Origin: Bacteroidota bacterium | Lineage (GTDB): Bacteria; Bacteroidota; Ignavibacteria; Ignavibacteriales; Melioribacteraceae | DNA: 56,623 bases | Direction: 5' to 3' | Assembly: GCA_021824635.1 (NCBI GenBank) | Contig: JAKAKD010000101.1 | Location: forward strand, 1 to 56,623 | The notes under the pieces: generated by a model | What the model saw: only the letters and a program-made list of their open reading frames with translations | What the model was told of the DNA's origin: nothing | The model's database searches: none | Translations under genes and position numbers: made by a program | In this document: one piece after another, positions 43,820 through 53,389 of the stretch | How the letters are laid out: each line of letters begins with the position of its first letter | How positions within the stretch are numbered: the first letter of the stretch is position 1

Positions 43820-44200
43820 TTAATATGCAAACACTACACTGTCTATATTAGTAAAGACACTTTCATTTGATTCAGCAACCGGAATTGCTGTTACTACTGT
43901 TTTGTTTTGAATGTTGACTATGAATGCAGTCTTATCCATCATTACCAATGAATCCTTTGATCCTTTTGCTTCAGCTTTTTCAACAGCGTTTTGAATTTTA
44001 GAGAGATCATTGTCGCTCAGTTGAATATTCCTTGCTTCAAGACGTTTCAAAGCGTGATTAGAAAATTTGACCTTCTCGAGTTCCTCTTTAAAAATTGCAT
44101 CGAAACTAGAAACAGCTTCTTTTCCAACTTTTCTTGAAGCTACTTCTGTGTTTCCAACAATCGGAATAAAAGGAACGGAGATGCCGTTAATTTCTGCCAT
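43820..44200 (-). CDS. Flagellar operon protein of TIGR02530 type
   Basis: 126 residues. The family phrase KFSNHALKRLEARNIQLSD at about 50-68 and VMMDKTAFIVNIQNKTVVTA near the C-terminus match what I recall of the TIGR02530/Flagellar_put family, found between flgD and flgE in many bacteria. Function not established. No signal peptide, no membrane segment. Good AAGGGAGG ribosome site. Confidence -1.
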   Translation of the reverse strand: MAEINGISVPFIPIVGNTEVASRKVGKEAVSSFDAIFKEELEKVKFSNHALKRLEARNIQLSDNDLSKIQNAVEKAEAKGSKDSLVMMDKTAFIVNIQNKTVVTAIPVAESNESVFTNIDSVVFAY

Positions 44201-44215
44201 TACTTTTCACCTCCC

Positions 44216-44896
44216 TTATTTTGGGTTTGTGTTATTAAGAACTTCAGCAACATCAGCAAGAGAATATTCAGCGCCGCCCACAAGAAGAACAGTTCCTTGA
44301 TCTGTAAAGCGAACACCGTCTATAGTTCCAACTTTGTAAATATCTAACGTCATATTATCGCCGCTTAAGTTTACCGCATCAACTTCAAATTTATAATTAC
44401 CTTTCGGTAATTTGTTACCATTATTATCGGTTAAATCCCAGGAAAGTTTATTGTCGCCGGCTGTTGTTGAAATTCCATCTAAGGTTTTTACAAGCGCACC
44501 GCTTTCATTGTAAATATTAATTTGAGCCGTCTTAGCTTCGGTAGGCAAATTATAGCCCAATGTTATGCTATCCTGTCCATTAACTTTTAAATCACCGCCG
44601 CTTAGTTTAACACCTTTACCAATTAATCCCGTTATAAGAGTGTTATTAATTGATTGAGTTAACGTTGCGTTTGCGTCAATACTCTGTTTCATATAAGTAT
44701 TTAAATTGGTAAGCTGTTCCAAAGAACTAAACTGAGCAAGTTGTGCAGAGAATGCTGTTCCGTCCATTGGATTAAGAGGATCTTGGTTCTGCAATTGCGA
44801 AATCATCAGTTTCATAAAATCGTCTTTACCAAGAGATGATTTGCCTGTTGTCTGCTGAGTAGAAGTCGTCGAAGTACTTGTAATTGGATCAACCAT
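44216..44896 (-). CDS. flgD: Hook cap protein FlgD
   Basis: 226 residues. Conserved N-terminus [20 protein letters not shown] and [14 protein letters not shown] (about 25-60), then a FLN/tudor-like core ([29 protein letters not shown]). Cap for hook polymerisation, lost when the hook is finished. 7 bp after fliK. Confidence -1.
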   Translation of the reverse strand: MVDPITSTSTTSTQQTTGKSSLGKDDFMKLMISQLQNQDPLNPMDGTAFSAQLAQFSSLEQLTNLNTYMKQSIDANATLTQSINNTLITGLIGKGVKLSGGDLKVNGQDSITLGYNLPTEAKTAQINIYNESGALVKTLDGISTTAGDNKLSWDLTDNNGNKLPKGNYKFEVDAVNLSGDNMTLDIYKVGTIDGVRFTDQGTVLLVGGAEYSLADVAEVLNNTNPK

Positions 44897-44903
44897 AATT
44901 CAC

Positions 44904-47069
44904 CTATGCTAAATATTCGTAAGTATTGTAACCTAATGATTTTTGCGATCGGCGCGTTGTATCATCGCCCTCTTTTATTTTGGAAATTTTTTCGCCCATT
45001 TTTTTGCGCGATGTAAATGTCTTGGCAAATTTCTGTTCGGATTCTCCCAAGCTTACATTCACATTGCTTAAATGAACTCCTGCAGATTGCAAATTTTGCT
45101 TGAGCTGTTCAATATTGGATTGTACATACTGCTTTACTTGTTCGTTTTCAACTTCAATACGTGTGCTTATTTGATTTCCGACTAGATCTACTATCAGTTT
45201 TACTTTTCCTAAATTCTCCGGTGTTAGTTGAAAAGTCATGCTCTGTTTTTCACCGGCTTGAATGATCTTTGAGAACTCCGGAATAATCTCGGTTGGCTTT
45301 ATAAACTTTACGGGTTCGTTAATCTGTTTAGCTTCCGTCATTATTTTAAATTTTTCGGTATCAATATTCTTTATCTGGTCTGCACTTTGTAATACATTCT
45401 TAAAATTATCGTTCGATTTATTATTGGAGAAGTCTTTCCCTTCAGAAGATTTACCGCGCGCTTCTTTGATCTCAACTTTATCACTTTTTACACTTTCATC
45501 GGCAACTGATTTTATATGATCTGAACTTTTTTCAGTTTTTGTTTTTTCATCATTGGACAAAATTGCTGTGGAGATATTTTCTGTCTGCTTTTGCGATATT
45601 GATGCGCTTTGAACGGATAAACTGATTTTATCTTTTTGAGAAGCTGATTTCGTTATTTCGGAACTCTCTAATGTTCCCTTAAGATCATCTAACAAAACTT
45701 TTACTTCTTTTACAATACCATCTTTTTCAGATGAAGTTTTAACTGCTTGCTGCGCGGGATTTATAATGTCTGCGTTAATAATTTTATTACTTCCGGATTC
45801 AACTATTTTTACTACAGGCGCTGATTGCTGAACCATAAGAGGATTTGTATTTGATGCAGTAGTTTTAGAAGATGACGCAGCGGTCAATCCGTTTTGCTCT
45901 GCATATTGCAAAGCATTTAATTGTGCCGCAAAATTATTTCTCAATCTAAAACCGGCATCGAATAATTCGAACTCTTTAGAACTCTGAGAGAAATTAATTG
46001 CGCCCGAGCTCTTTGCAAAATCTGTCCGATTAATATTTGGCAATTGATAAATTTTAGACGCAGAATTCGTTGAATTCACATTCTTTGATTGAATACTTGG
46101 ATTAAATGTGATTTCGACCACTTCAGTCTTGTAAACATTATCATTTAATTTTGCGGTCTGGACTGAATCAACTGATGCAGCCGGGTTAATGTTTTCATAC
46201 TGTGTTCCGTCAGCTTTAATATTATTCTGACCGGAAGATGAAGAAATAAAATCGGCTGGATTTTTTTCTAAATCTTTTGAGGCGGCGGTAGTTAATGTTT
46301 TTTCTTTCTCTTGCTCTTTTAAGACGCTCGAGAATGCTGCATTAAGTTCTTTACTATTCTTATTAAAATCTGCTGAAAGTTTTTCTAAATTTAATTCACT
46401 CTCTATATTTTCTTCGGGCAAAGCGTGAAAATTAATGTTTAATTTATCTTTGCCGTTCTTAATGGAAAGTGATAATGATTTGTTCTCAGAAAGATATTGA
46501 AGAAGCGACTGGACTATATTATTAGAAAGAGAATCATCGGTTTTAACTTCATCTTCAGATTTCTTTTTTGAATTTAGTTTATCTGCCGCATCGGCTTTTA
46601 CACTAATATTTTTTAAAATATCGGTTGCGCTTCCATCAGTTGTATTTTGTGAAAGCACAGTTTTTAAATCATCACTATTATTTAATCCAAGATTCTGGAT
46701 CAATCCATTAATAAAATTTTCTAAACTGCCGGATGATAAAAGGAATTGTTTTTTATTAATTACGACCGATTGAAGATCGTGTTTTACTTCGGTTGCTTTA
46801 ACCGATAACTGCGGATCTGCCATAAAAGCGTCAATATATTGACTGAGCGCTTGTAATTTAGCTCCGTTACATTCAATGTTTACCGGTAATTGTAAAATAT
46901 CTTGAGAAGACAAATTGGCGTTAGCTGCGGAATTTTGTTCGCCTTCTTGTTCAAAGACTTTAATTATATCTGAGAATAAATAAGTAGGCGACGCCGCTTT
47001 TTTTGAGCTAGGAGTAGCAGATTGCTCTCCGGCTAAAAGTTTATCTAGGAAAAAAGTATTAATGTTCAT
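44904..47069 (-). CDS. fliK: Hook-length control protein FliK
   Basis: 721 residues, larger than Salmonella FliK (405). A long disordered Ser/Lys/Asn-rich N-terminus serves as the molecular ruler; the C-terminal Flg_hook domain is clear at about 605-670 (SMTFQLTPENLGKVKLIVDL, VKQYVQSNIEQLKQNLQSAG). FliK switches FlhB specificity when hook length is reached, so the large ruler may match the large hook subunit. Overlaps the MotE-like gene by 4 bases. Confidence -1.
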   Translation of the reverse strand: MNINTFFLDKLLAGEQSATPSSKKAASPTYLFSDIIKVFEQEGEQNSAANANLSSQDILQLPVNIECNGAKLQALSQYIDAFMADPQLSVKATEVKHDLQSVVINKKQFLLSSGSLENFINGLIQNLGLNNSDDLKTVLSQNTTDGSATDILKNISVKADAADKLNSKKKSEDEVKTDDSLSNNIVQSLLQYLSENKSLSLSIKNGKDKLNINFHALPEENIESELNLEKLSADFNKNSKELNAAFSSVLKEQEKEKTLTTAASKDLEKNPADFISSSSGQNNIKADGTQYENINPAASVDSVQTAKLNDNVYKTEVVEITFNPSIQSKNVNSTNSASKIYQLPNINRTDFAKSSGAINFSQSSKEFELFDAGFRLRNNFAAQLNALQYAEQNGLTAASSSKTTASNTNPLMVQQSAPVVKIVESGSNKIINADIINPAQQAVKTSSEKDGIVKEVKVLLDDLKGTLESSEITKSASQKDKISLSVQSASISQKQTENISTAILSNDEKTKTEKSSDHIKSVADESVKSDKVEIKEARGKSSEGKDFSNNKSNDNFKNVLQSADQIKNIDTEKFKIMTEAKQINEPVKFIKPTEIIPEFSKIIQAGEKQSMTFQLTPENLGKVKLIVDLVGNQISTRIEVENEQVKQYVQSNIEQLKQNLQSAGVHLSNVNVSLGESEQKFAKTFTSRKKMGEKISKIKEGDDTTRRSQKSLGYNTYEYLA

Positions 47070-47692
47070 TGTTCCGCACTTATAATTCTTGTCGCCACTT
47101 GAGGCTTAAATTCAGCTAATATTTCCGCCGCTTTTTTCTTTTTCATTGTTAACAGTAAATCTCTGGCTATATTATCGGAGTAACCTTGAATTATTTTAGC
47201 GGCTTTTTTTGAATCCATCGTTTCATACAATTTTACAGTGTTTTTTACCCAGGCCTGGTAGATTGAATCTTTTTTAGCTTCTGTTTTATCAATAGCAATT
47301 TGTTTCGGAGATTCAATTTTTGCCGTCGCTGTATTAATAGCCAGCGTTTCTATTTTTTTATTTTTTTCTTTAGAAGTTTTTTCACTAACAGCTTTTTTTG
47401 CGGCACTACTGTCTTTAACAGCGGCAATATTCTGATTGATCTTCGTTGAATCAATTTTTTGCGAGGTGGTGTCTTTAGGTGCCGCATTTAACTGTGTAGC
47501 TTCTTGTGGCTGAACCGCCGGTGGATTTTGCGGTTCTTGTTTCTTTACTTCTGTTACAGGCGTTGATTGGCTAATCGGTGAAAAATCGAACGCGAATATA
47601 TTTTTGTACGAAGAGTTTAAGAAAATCAGCAGCCCGGTAACCAGAACAAACGCAAGAAGGAATGAAACGATATAAATTATTTTCTCTTTCAC
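47066..47692 (-). CDS. MotE/YlxF-like flagellar protein with MgtE N-type domain
   Basis: 208 residues. One N-terminal membrane helix (IIYIVSFLLAFVLVTGLLIF), a long Pro/Gln/Lys-rich periplasmic linker, and a C-terminal helical domain (about 150-205) with two MgtE_N-like repeats: ETMDSKKAAKIIQGYSDNIA and LLTMKKKKAAEILAEFKP. In other bacteria such proteins (MotE, YlxF, FlbB) sit in the periplasmic collar near stators. ATGA-type overlaps with fliJ and fliK. A decayed copy of its C-terminal repeat occurs at 50053-50116. Confidence -1.
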   Translation of the reverse strand: MKEKIIYIVSFLLAFVLVTGLLIFLNSSYKNIFAFDFSPISQSTPVTEVKKQEPQNPPAVQPQEATQLNAAPKDTTSQKIDSTKINQNIAAVKDSSAAKKAVSEKTSKEKNKKIETLAINTATAKIESPKQIAIDKTEAKKDSIYQAWVKNTVKLYETMDSKKAAKIIQGYSDNIARDLLLTMKKKKAAEILAEFKPQVATRIISAEQ

Positions 47693-48126
47693 TTTTGATT
47701 TCCGCTGTAATTTCTAATAGCTATTTCGTTAAGATCTTTCAATTCTTGCTTTCTCTCTTCTAAAAGAAAAGCCTCCAATTGATTTTCTTTAAGTATCTCA
47801 AATGATCTAACTTCTTTTTTCTTTTCAACAAGCTCAATCTGTTTTTGTTCTTTATTCATCTTTAACATTTCAATTTTTCTTTTAATAGAAAGCGTTTGTT
47901 TTTCCAAATGAGAGTCGTACATTTTTGCGCTCCGGAACTCTGAAACTTTTAACGGTTGCTCAATCATCTCTCTTTGTATCTTTAATCTTTCCTCTGCAAT
48001 AATTTTTAACTGCCATTTTAAGTTGTCTATCTCTTTGTTAATTATTGATATTTCTTCTTTAATTTTTTTTTCAAGAATCTCTTTTGCATTCAATAAAGCT
48101 GTGAACCGATAGTTAAATTTTGCCAT
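47689..48126 (-). CDS. fliJ: FliJ export ATPase stalk protein
   Basis: 145 residues, one long coiled coil (FTALLNAKEILEKKIKEEIS to FEILKENQLEAFLLEERKQE), the FliJ pattern. It inserts in the FliI hexamer as a rotor-like stalk and contacts FlhA. Family conservation is weak; size, coiled coil and place after fliI decide the call. 7-bp gap from fliI. Confidence -1.
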   Translation of the reverse strand: MAKFNYRFTALLNAKEILEKKIKEEISIINKEIDNLKWQLKIIAEERLKIQREMIEQPLKVSEFRSAKMYDSHLEKQTLSIKRKIEMLKMNKEQKQIELVEKKKEVRSFEILKENQLEAFLLEERKQELKDLNEIAIRNYSGNQK

Positions 48127-48133
48127 AACTCAT

Positions 48134-49465
48134 CTACACAATAGATGCTTCTATAATATTACTTAACCTTTCTACCGATTCATCATATAATGCTTTTTCA
48201 AAGATTTCCTGTTTAAGAAAACTTCGCAGTTGAGAAATTTTTGAAAGTGCATGATCAATTTGAGGATTGCTTCCCTTAACATAAGCACCAATGTTTATCA
48301 TATCTTCGGCTTCTTTATATGTTGCAATAATTTCATTAAATCTCATAGCACGCTGATAGTGATCGTGATCTATAATATCCGGCATAACTCTGCTTACGCT
48401 TTGAAGTGTATCAATAGCCGGAAACTGGCCGCGGTTTGCAAGCTTGCGGGAAAGCACAATGTGACCGTCAAGAATCGAACGTACCGCATCTGCAATTGGT
48501 TCGGTCATATCATCACCATCAACAAGAACAGTGTAAAGACCTGTTATAGAACCTTTCTCTGTATTACCGGCTCTTTCAAGAAGTTTTGGAAGAAGGGAGA
48601 AAACAGATGGTGTGTAACCTTTTGTTGTTGGCGGTTCGCCAATTGTTAAACCAATTTCCCGCTGTGCCATTGCAAAACGAGTAACGGAATCCATCATAAA
48701 TAAAACATCCATACCAAGGTCGCGGAAATATTCCGCAATGGTTGTTCCTATATACGCACCTTTCATTCTAATAAGGGGAGATTTATCGCTTGTTGCAACT
48801 ATTACAACAGATTTTTGTAAACCTTCTTCGCCCAAATCTCTTTCAATGAATTCACGAACTTCTCTTCCGCGTTCTCCAATTAAAGCTATTACGTTTACAT
48901 CTGCACTTGTGTTTCGGGCAATCATTCCTAATAGAACACTTTTGCCGACTCCACTGCCTGCGAATATTCCGGCGCGTTGTCCCTTGCCGACTGTTAACAA
49001 ACCATCAATAGTCCGCACCCCTGTTTGTATAGGTGCAGAAATTCTTTTTCTTTCAAGAGGATTTGGAGGTTCGCGGTAAGATTCTCTAAATGACGAATAA
49101 TCAATTGGTCCTTTGCCGTCAATGGGATTTCCCAGACCGTCAATTACACGCCCGAGTAATTCTTTTCCAACTCCAACAGAGAAATTTTTTCCGGAAGCTT
49201 TTATTTCGCAAGCAGGAGAGATATTGTGAACTTCACCAATTGCTATAGAAAGGACTTTGCCATTTTTGAATCCGACTACTTCGGCTTTACAGACTTCATT
49301 TCCTTTTTGATCAACGATGGAACAGATTTCTCCCATTACAGCATTGGGTCCAACCGAAACTATAACTAATCCGATTACATCAATAACCTTACCATTAACA
49401 CGCACAGTTTCAGATTTTGAAATTATCTGCCTGTATTTATCGATCAAATGTTCGGCGATGTCCAT
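48134..49465 (-). CDS. fliI: Flagellum-specific ATPase FliI
   Basis: 443 residues, full length. Walker A FAGSGVGKSVLLGM near 165-178, the family phrase IGERGREVREFIERDL, Walker B VLFMMDSVTRFAMAQREIGL and the T3SS ATPase signature PSVFSLLPKLLERAG. Cytoplasmic hexamer that with FliH and FliJ delivers substrates. Its start is preceded by a hairpin with a GAAA loop at 49491. Confidence -1.
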   Translation of the reverse strand: MDIAEHLIDKYRQIISKSETVRVNGKVIDVIGLVIVSVGPNAVMGEICSIVDQKGNEVCKAEVVGFKNGKVLSIAIGEVHNISPACEIKASGKNFSVGVGKELLGRVIDGLGNPIDGKGPIDYSSFRESYREPPNPLERKRISAPIQTGVRTIDGLLTVGKGQRAGIFAGSGVGKSVLLGMIARNTSADVNVIALIGERGREVREFIERDLGEEGLQKSVVIVATSDKSPLIRMKGAYIGTTIAEYFRDLGMDVLFMMDSVTRFAMAQREIGLTIGEPPTTKGYTPSVFSLLPKLLERAGNTEKGSITGLYTVLVDGDDMTEPIADAVRSILDGHIVLSRKLANRGQFPAIDTLQSVSRVMPDIIDHDHYQRAMRFNEIIATYKEAEDMINIGAYVKGSNPQIDHALSKISQLRSFLKQEIFEKALYDESVERLSNIIEASIV

Positions 49466-49490
49466 ATCACTTCTTCTTCATCAGAGCGTC

Positions 49491-49506
49491 TTTAGCTTTC
49501 GCTAAA
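49491..49506 (-). promoter_or_regulatory. GNRA-loop hairpin in the fliI leader
   Basis: On the minus strand TTTAGC-GAAA-GCTAAA is a perfect 6-bp stem closed by a GAAA tetraloop, ending 26 nt before the fliI ATG and just upstream of a GAAGAAGAAG ribosome region. No T-run. It lies in the 97-bp gap 49466-49562, otherwise empty. Confidence -1.
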
Positions 49507-49562
49507 CTACGTAAAAATCTTATTTCAGCTATTCTAATTATTTCTGCAATATGAACAATTCT

Positions 49563-50024
49563 TTAGTTAGCGCGCTTTGGGAAATATGTGATTGATTGTT
49601 TTACTAAGTGCATGGCGTAAAGCTCTTGTCCCCTCGAATAAGATAATGTTAAAATGCCGACAAGCTCTTGTCCTTTAATATTGCCATTAAAAAAACCATC
49701 AACTCTTCCCACGTTTGTGTAATCAATAACAAACGCGAAACTAATATCGGAATTGGTATATTGACCGTTAACAATTGTGAATGGTAGTCCATCTTCATAC
49801 TCACCCTGACCGGTTAGAGTGTTACCTGTTCTAACCAAGTGAAGTAAAACATGACGGTACGTATAGTTCTCATTAAATTTATAAGACTGCCATACGCCAT
49901 CAATTGTAAACTGTTCTTCAACAGGTGATATAGGGTCCGAACTGCAACCAAACACTGATACAATTAGAATCATTGTTAAGACAATTACTCCGCTATGAAA
50001 TTTGCCGCTTATTTTAGTTTTCAT
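49563..50024 (-). CDS. Lipoprotein inserted between fliH and fliI
   Basis: 153 residues. Signal peptide with lipobox SVFGC (Cys27), then a beta-rich domain with repeated strand patterns (YTYRHVLLHLVRTGNTLTGQ, DISFAFVIDYTNVGRVDGFF, ELVGILTLSYSRGQELYAMH) that suggests a small barrel or lipocalin-like sheet. No flagellar family recognised. It interrupts the near-universal fliH-fliI junction, has its own 118-bp leader and TTGGAG ribosome site, and is flanked by gene debris at 50053, so it looks like a later insertion. Confidence -1.
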   Translation of the reverse strand: MKTKISGKFHSGVIVLTMILIVSVFGCSSDPISPVEEQFTIDGVWQSYKFNENYTYRHVLLHLVRTGNTLTGQGEYEDGLPFTIVNGQYTNSDISFAFVIDYTNVGRVDGFFNGNIKGQELVGILTLSYSRGQELYAMHLVKQSITYFPKRAN

Positions 50025-50052
50025 ATTAACTCCAACCAGATCTTTTCTTTCT

Positions 50053-50116
50053 TACATTGTTATCAGTAAATCTCTGGCTATATTATCGGAGTTAATCCGA
50101 ATTATTTTAGCGACCT
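50053..50116 (-). pseudogene. Decayed duplicate fragment of the MotE-like gene
   Basis: About 60 bp here match 47142-47205 inside the MotE-like gene with roughly seven mismatches and no gaps (shared run CAGTAAATCTCTGGCTATAT on the plus strand). Read in the same frame it encodes AKIIRINSDNIARDLLITM followed by a stop, against AKIIQGYSDNIARDLLLTM in the intact gene. It lies in the leader of the inserted lipoprotein gene, marking a past duplication or recombination. The rest of 50025-50142 is very AT-rich. Confidence -1.
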
Positions 50117-50142
50117 TGGTTTATTAATTAATTAGTTAATTA

Positions 50143-50763
50143 TTAATTCTTTTTTATAAGACTATCTTCAAGTTGTCTTTGCATTTCATTCAACTGTGTT
50201 GAAATTCTCGCGTCAACATTTCCAATCTCAGTTTCAATTAAACACCCGCCCAGCTCAATGCGAGCATCCGGCTCAATCTTAATTTTGTTGAATGAACCGC
50301 TGTGTATTAAATTTTTTGTTGTCTCGTTTAATTCTTCAATATCCGCTGGATTTAATTTTAATCGTATTTCGTTTGCGCCCATAATTTTGTTGATTGCAAA
50401 ACGTACGTTTTCATTTATAATTGTATTACTGCTTACTTCTCTCTGAATTACTTTTTTCGCAACTTCAAATGCTGTCTCTATTACCAGTTTTTCAAACGAT
50501 TTTTCGTAATCCGTAAAGCTGGCATCGAACTGCTCAAGAATTTTATGAACTTCTTCGTACTTTCGGAAAAGCTTGTCTGTGTATTCACGTTCAACATCTC
50601 TTCTGGTTTTTTCTTGAGCCTCATGGTATCCGAGTGAATAATAATCTTCAAGTTGTTTTTTAAATAGATCCGATTCACTTTCGGTTTCCACAACATTTCC
50701 GTAACCCGAAACTTTTACATTTGTTTTGCTTGAACGGGAATTAAGTTTAATTACATCAGACAT
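50143..50763 (-). CDS. fliH: Flagellar assembly protein FliH
   Basis: 206 residues from the ATG at 50763, overlapping the fliG stop by 8 bases behind a GGAAGAAG site; an upstream start at 50817 would lie deep in fliG. Helical stretch (YYSLGYHEAQEKTRRDVERE) then the FliH/HrpE C-terminal domain (LVIETAFEVAKKVIQREVS, IRLKLNPADIEEL, ELGGCLIETEIGNVDARIST). Negative regulator and anchor of FliI at FliN. Normally followed by fliI; here the lipoprotein gene intervenes. Confidence -1.
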   Translation of the reverse strand: MSDVIKLNSRSSKTNVKVSGYGNVVETESESDLFKKQLEDYYSLGYHEAQEKTRRDVEREYTDKLFRKYEEVHKILEQFDASFTDYEKSFEKLVIETAFEVAKKVIQREVSSNTIINENVRFAINKIMGANEIRLKLNPADIEELNETTKNLIHSGSFNKIKIEPDARIELGGCLIETEIGNVDARISTQLNEMQRQLEDSLIKKN

Positions 50764-51793
50764 ATACTTCTTCCGGTCCGCCGCGCAGATTGAGAGAGAT
50801 TTCCCCCTGCTCTTCAAGCGCTTTTATTGCATCAATGATACGGGCTTGTGCGGCTTCTACTTCTTTTAATTTTACCATTCCCATGTACTGAAGTTCTTCT
50901 TTTAGCAGATCTGCGGCGCGCTCACTCATATTCTTGAATATTTTTTCTTTTAATCGCTCTTCCGAAATTTTTAATGCTAAGGCAAGATCTTTTCTGTCAA
51001 TCTCGCGCATAATCTTCTGAATATCTTTGTCGCTGATGTTAATAATTTCATCAAAGATGAACATCAATCTTTTCACTTCGTATGTTGTTTCCGGGTCTAA
51101 GTTTTCCAGTTTTTCTAAAATTTCCTTAACCATTGAAACGTTGGTTCTGTTTAGAATTGCGGCAAGACATTTTGCGCCGCCAAGTTTTCCAACAGACTGA
51201 CTCATAGAAGCGCCTGCAATTTCATCAACAACATGTTCTATTTGCTTTAATGTCTGCGGTGCAATTTTACCGAGTGTTGCTATTCTGTGAGCAATGTCTA
51301 ATCTCAAATCTTCGGGAAGTTCTTTCAATGCACTAGCAGTTTGATCTGGACTCAACTGCGAAAGTATTAGAGCCATCGTTTGCGGATGCTCTTTGTTCAA
51401 AAAATTAATTAACTGTGCAGGTTCCGCTTTTTTTAGAACATCGAAACCTCTTAGTGTTGTTAAACGTTTTATTTTATCTATAATCTCCGATGCTTTTGGA
51501 GTTCCATAGCTTTTTTCCAAAACGGCTTGAGCAAAATCTAATCCTCCCTCCAAAACATATTCGCGTGCAGTAACCATGCTGTAGAATTCTTCTATTACCG
51601 TATCAGCAGTTTTGGAAGAAATATTTTTCACTTTGGAAATTTCCGCTGAGAGAAATTCAACGTCATTAGGATCAAGATGTTTCAGAACAGCGGCGGCCGC
51701 CTCAACATTCATCGCAACCATCAGCATGGCTGCTTTTTGCACTCCGGTTACTTCTTCGCGCAAATCTTTTAGTTGTAGTTTATCAGATTTCAT
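50756..51793 (-). CDS. fliG: Motor switch protein FliG
   Basis: 345 residues. Domains N, M (KEHPQTMALILSQLSPDQTA with EHPQ motif) and C, with the torque helix KIMREIDRKDLALALKISEE and MSERAADLLKEELQYMG carrying the conserved charges. It meets MotA loops of either stator set. Overlaps fliF by 11 bp and fliH by 8 bp. Confidence -1.
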   Translation of the reverse strand: MKSDKLQLKDLREEVTGVQKAAMLMVAMNVEAAAAVLKHLDPNDVEFLSAEISKVKNISSKTADTVIEEFYSMVTAREYVLEGGLDFAQAVLEKSYGTPKASEIIDKIKRLTTLRGFDVLKKAEPAQLINFLNKEHPQTMALILSQLSPDQTASALKELPEDLRLDIAHRIATLGKIAPQTLKQIEHVVDEIAGASMSQSVGKLGGAKCLAAILNRTNVSMVKEILEKLENLDPETTYEVKRLMFIFDEIINISDKDIQKIMREIDRKDLALALKISEERLKEKIFKNMSERAADLLKEELQYMGMVKLKEVEAAQARIIDAIKALEEQGEISLNLRGGPEEVYV

Positions 51794-53387
51794 CTTCGTG
51801 CATCCATGCGTTTATTAATTTTGCGGCATCCATTGGATTTTTTGTAACATAATTCACAATTCTTTCCTGTTGATTTTTTTTCTGCAGGGCTTCATCGGAA
51901 ATGTCGTCTTCTATATCGCCCATAGGCAGCATTCCTCTTTTCTTTTTTGCAACTATTTGATGAACCTGGCTCTGTTGCGACGGAAGTTGTGCGGTTAATG
52001 TTTCTCCGCTCATTTCAAATTGACCGGGATTGACCGTTCCGATCACAATCCGTTCATTCTTCAAACGTTTCATTAAATTTTTGAGAACAAAGATTGAGGA
52101 AACGATCGCAACGACTATAAAAGTTAGATTGATCCATTCATTAGCATCAGGCAAAGAAGTTTTGCCGGTGTCCTCAGTTATGGTTTCAACCTGTTTTGTT
52201 TCGAATGGTATATTGGTAATTGAGAACTGGTCGTTTCTTTGAACATCTATCCCCACTGCGTTTTTAATTATCTGCTCTAGTTTGTTTATTTGGTCTTGCG
52301 GACGCGGATCGAATACAGTTTCAGTTTTGCCACCTTTCTTAACTTCTTTAGGAATATCATTGATAACAGCAGCAACGCTTAAACGTTTTATGTTGCCGCT
52401 TTCCGAAACAACTTTTTCAATAGATTTATTAACTTCATAATTTGTAAGTGTATTATCATTCGTTTGTGCAGTTGAATCGTTCTGCGCTCTGCCGGAATTA
52501 TTTGCTTTCATTATTTGTTCGCTGATAGCTACTTGAGAATCAGGATCATAATTCTCCATTGTTTTTTCAACCTGGTCAAAATTCAAATCCGCATTTACCT
52601 GAACCATAGAATTTCCGTAACCGAGAACGTTATCTAAAATTGATTGCGCTTTCTGGGCTAAATAATTCTCTACATTTTTTTTAATTTCATATTGTTTTGA
52701 TGAAGCGACTGCAAGCGATCCTTCATCATTATCATTGTTTAGTATTCTTCCTTTCGTGTCTATAATTGAAACTTTTGACTGCTGCAATCCTTCAATACTG
52801 CCGCACAATAAATTTACTATTGCCTGTATATTTTCTTTGGAGGGTGCGGAACCACCTTTTAGTTTAAGGACAACAGAAGCCGTAGGTAATTTTTCTTCTT
52901 CTTTAAAGATTGTTTTTTGAGGAATTGCAATATGAACTCTTGCTCCGACAACTCCATCTTGCTGTTGAATTGTTCTTGCAAGTTCTCCTTCAAGTGCGCG
53001 TTTGTAATTTAATTTTTGAAGGAACTCGCTCATTCCCATTGTTGTCTTATCAAATATTTCGTAGCCAATTATTCCTGAACTTGGAATTCCTTTTCCCGCA
53101 AGAGCAAGCCGGAGTTCATAAACTTTTTCTCGCGGTACTTTTATTGTTTGCCCGTTATCATCAATCTTATAAAGTACTTTTTGACCTGATAAGTACTCAA
53201 CAACTTTTGAAGCATCTTCTTGCGATAGTCCGGAATAAAGTGATGTATAATTTGGTTCGTTCAGGAAGAAAAGAAGAATTGAGAGCAAACCTACTGTAAG
53301 AACAACTCCGCCGCCAAGCATAAATTTTTGCTTGGGGTTCAATTTATTTAGAATACCTAAGAGAGCTTGAAGAGGATTTGAGTTCAT
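51783..53387 (-). CDS. fliF: MS-ring protein FliF
   Basis: 534 residues. N-terminal membrane helix (FMLGGGVVLTVGLLSILLFF), periplasmic ring-building domains (YTSLYSGLSQEDASKVVEYL, GVVGARVHIAIPQKTIF), second helix (WINLTFIVVAIVSSIFVLKN), and the C-terminal FliG-binding tail (VNYVTKNPMDAAKLINAWMH). Base of the motor in the inner membrane. 2 bp after fliE. Confidence -1.
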   Translation of the reverse strand: MNSNPLQALLGILNKLNPKQKFMLGGGVVLTVGLLSILLFFLNEPNYTSLYSGLSQEDASKVVEYLSGQKVLYKIDDNGQTIKVPREKVYELRLALAGKGIPSSGIIGYEIFDKTTMGMSEFLQKLNYKRALEGELARTIQQQDGVVGARVHIAIPQKTIFKEEEKLPTASVVLKLKGGSAPSKENIQAIVNLLCGSIEGLQQSKVSIIDTKGRILNNDNDEGSLAVASSKQYEIKKNVENYLAQKAQSILDNVLGYGNSMVQVNADLNFDQVEKTMENYDPDSQVAISEQIMKANNSGRAQNDSTAQTNDNTLTNYEVNKSIEKVVSESGNIKRLSVAAVINDIPKEVKKGGKTETVFDPRPQDQINKLEQIIKNAVGIDVQRNDQFSITNIPFETKQVETITEDTGKTSLPDANEWINLTFIVVAIVSSIFVLKNLMKRLKNERIVIGTVNPGQFEMSGETLTAQLPSQQSQVHQIVAKKKRGMLPMGDIEDDISDEALQKKNQQERIVNYVTKNPMDAAKLINAWMHEDEI

Positions 53388-53389
53388 AA

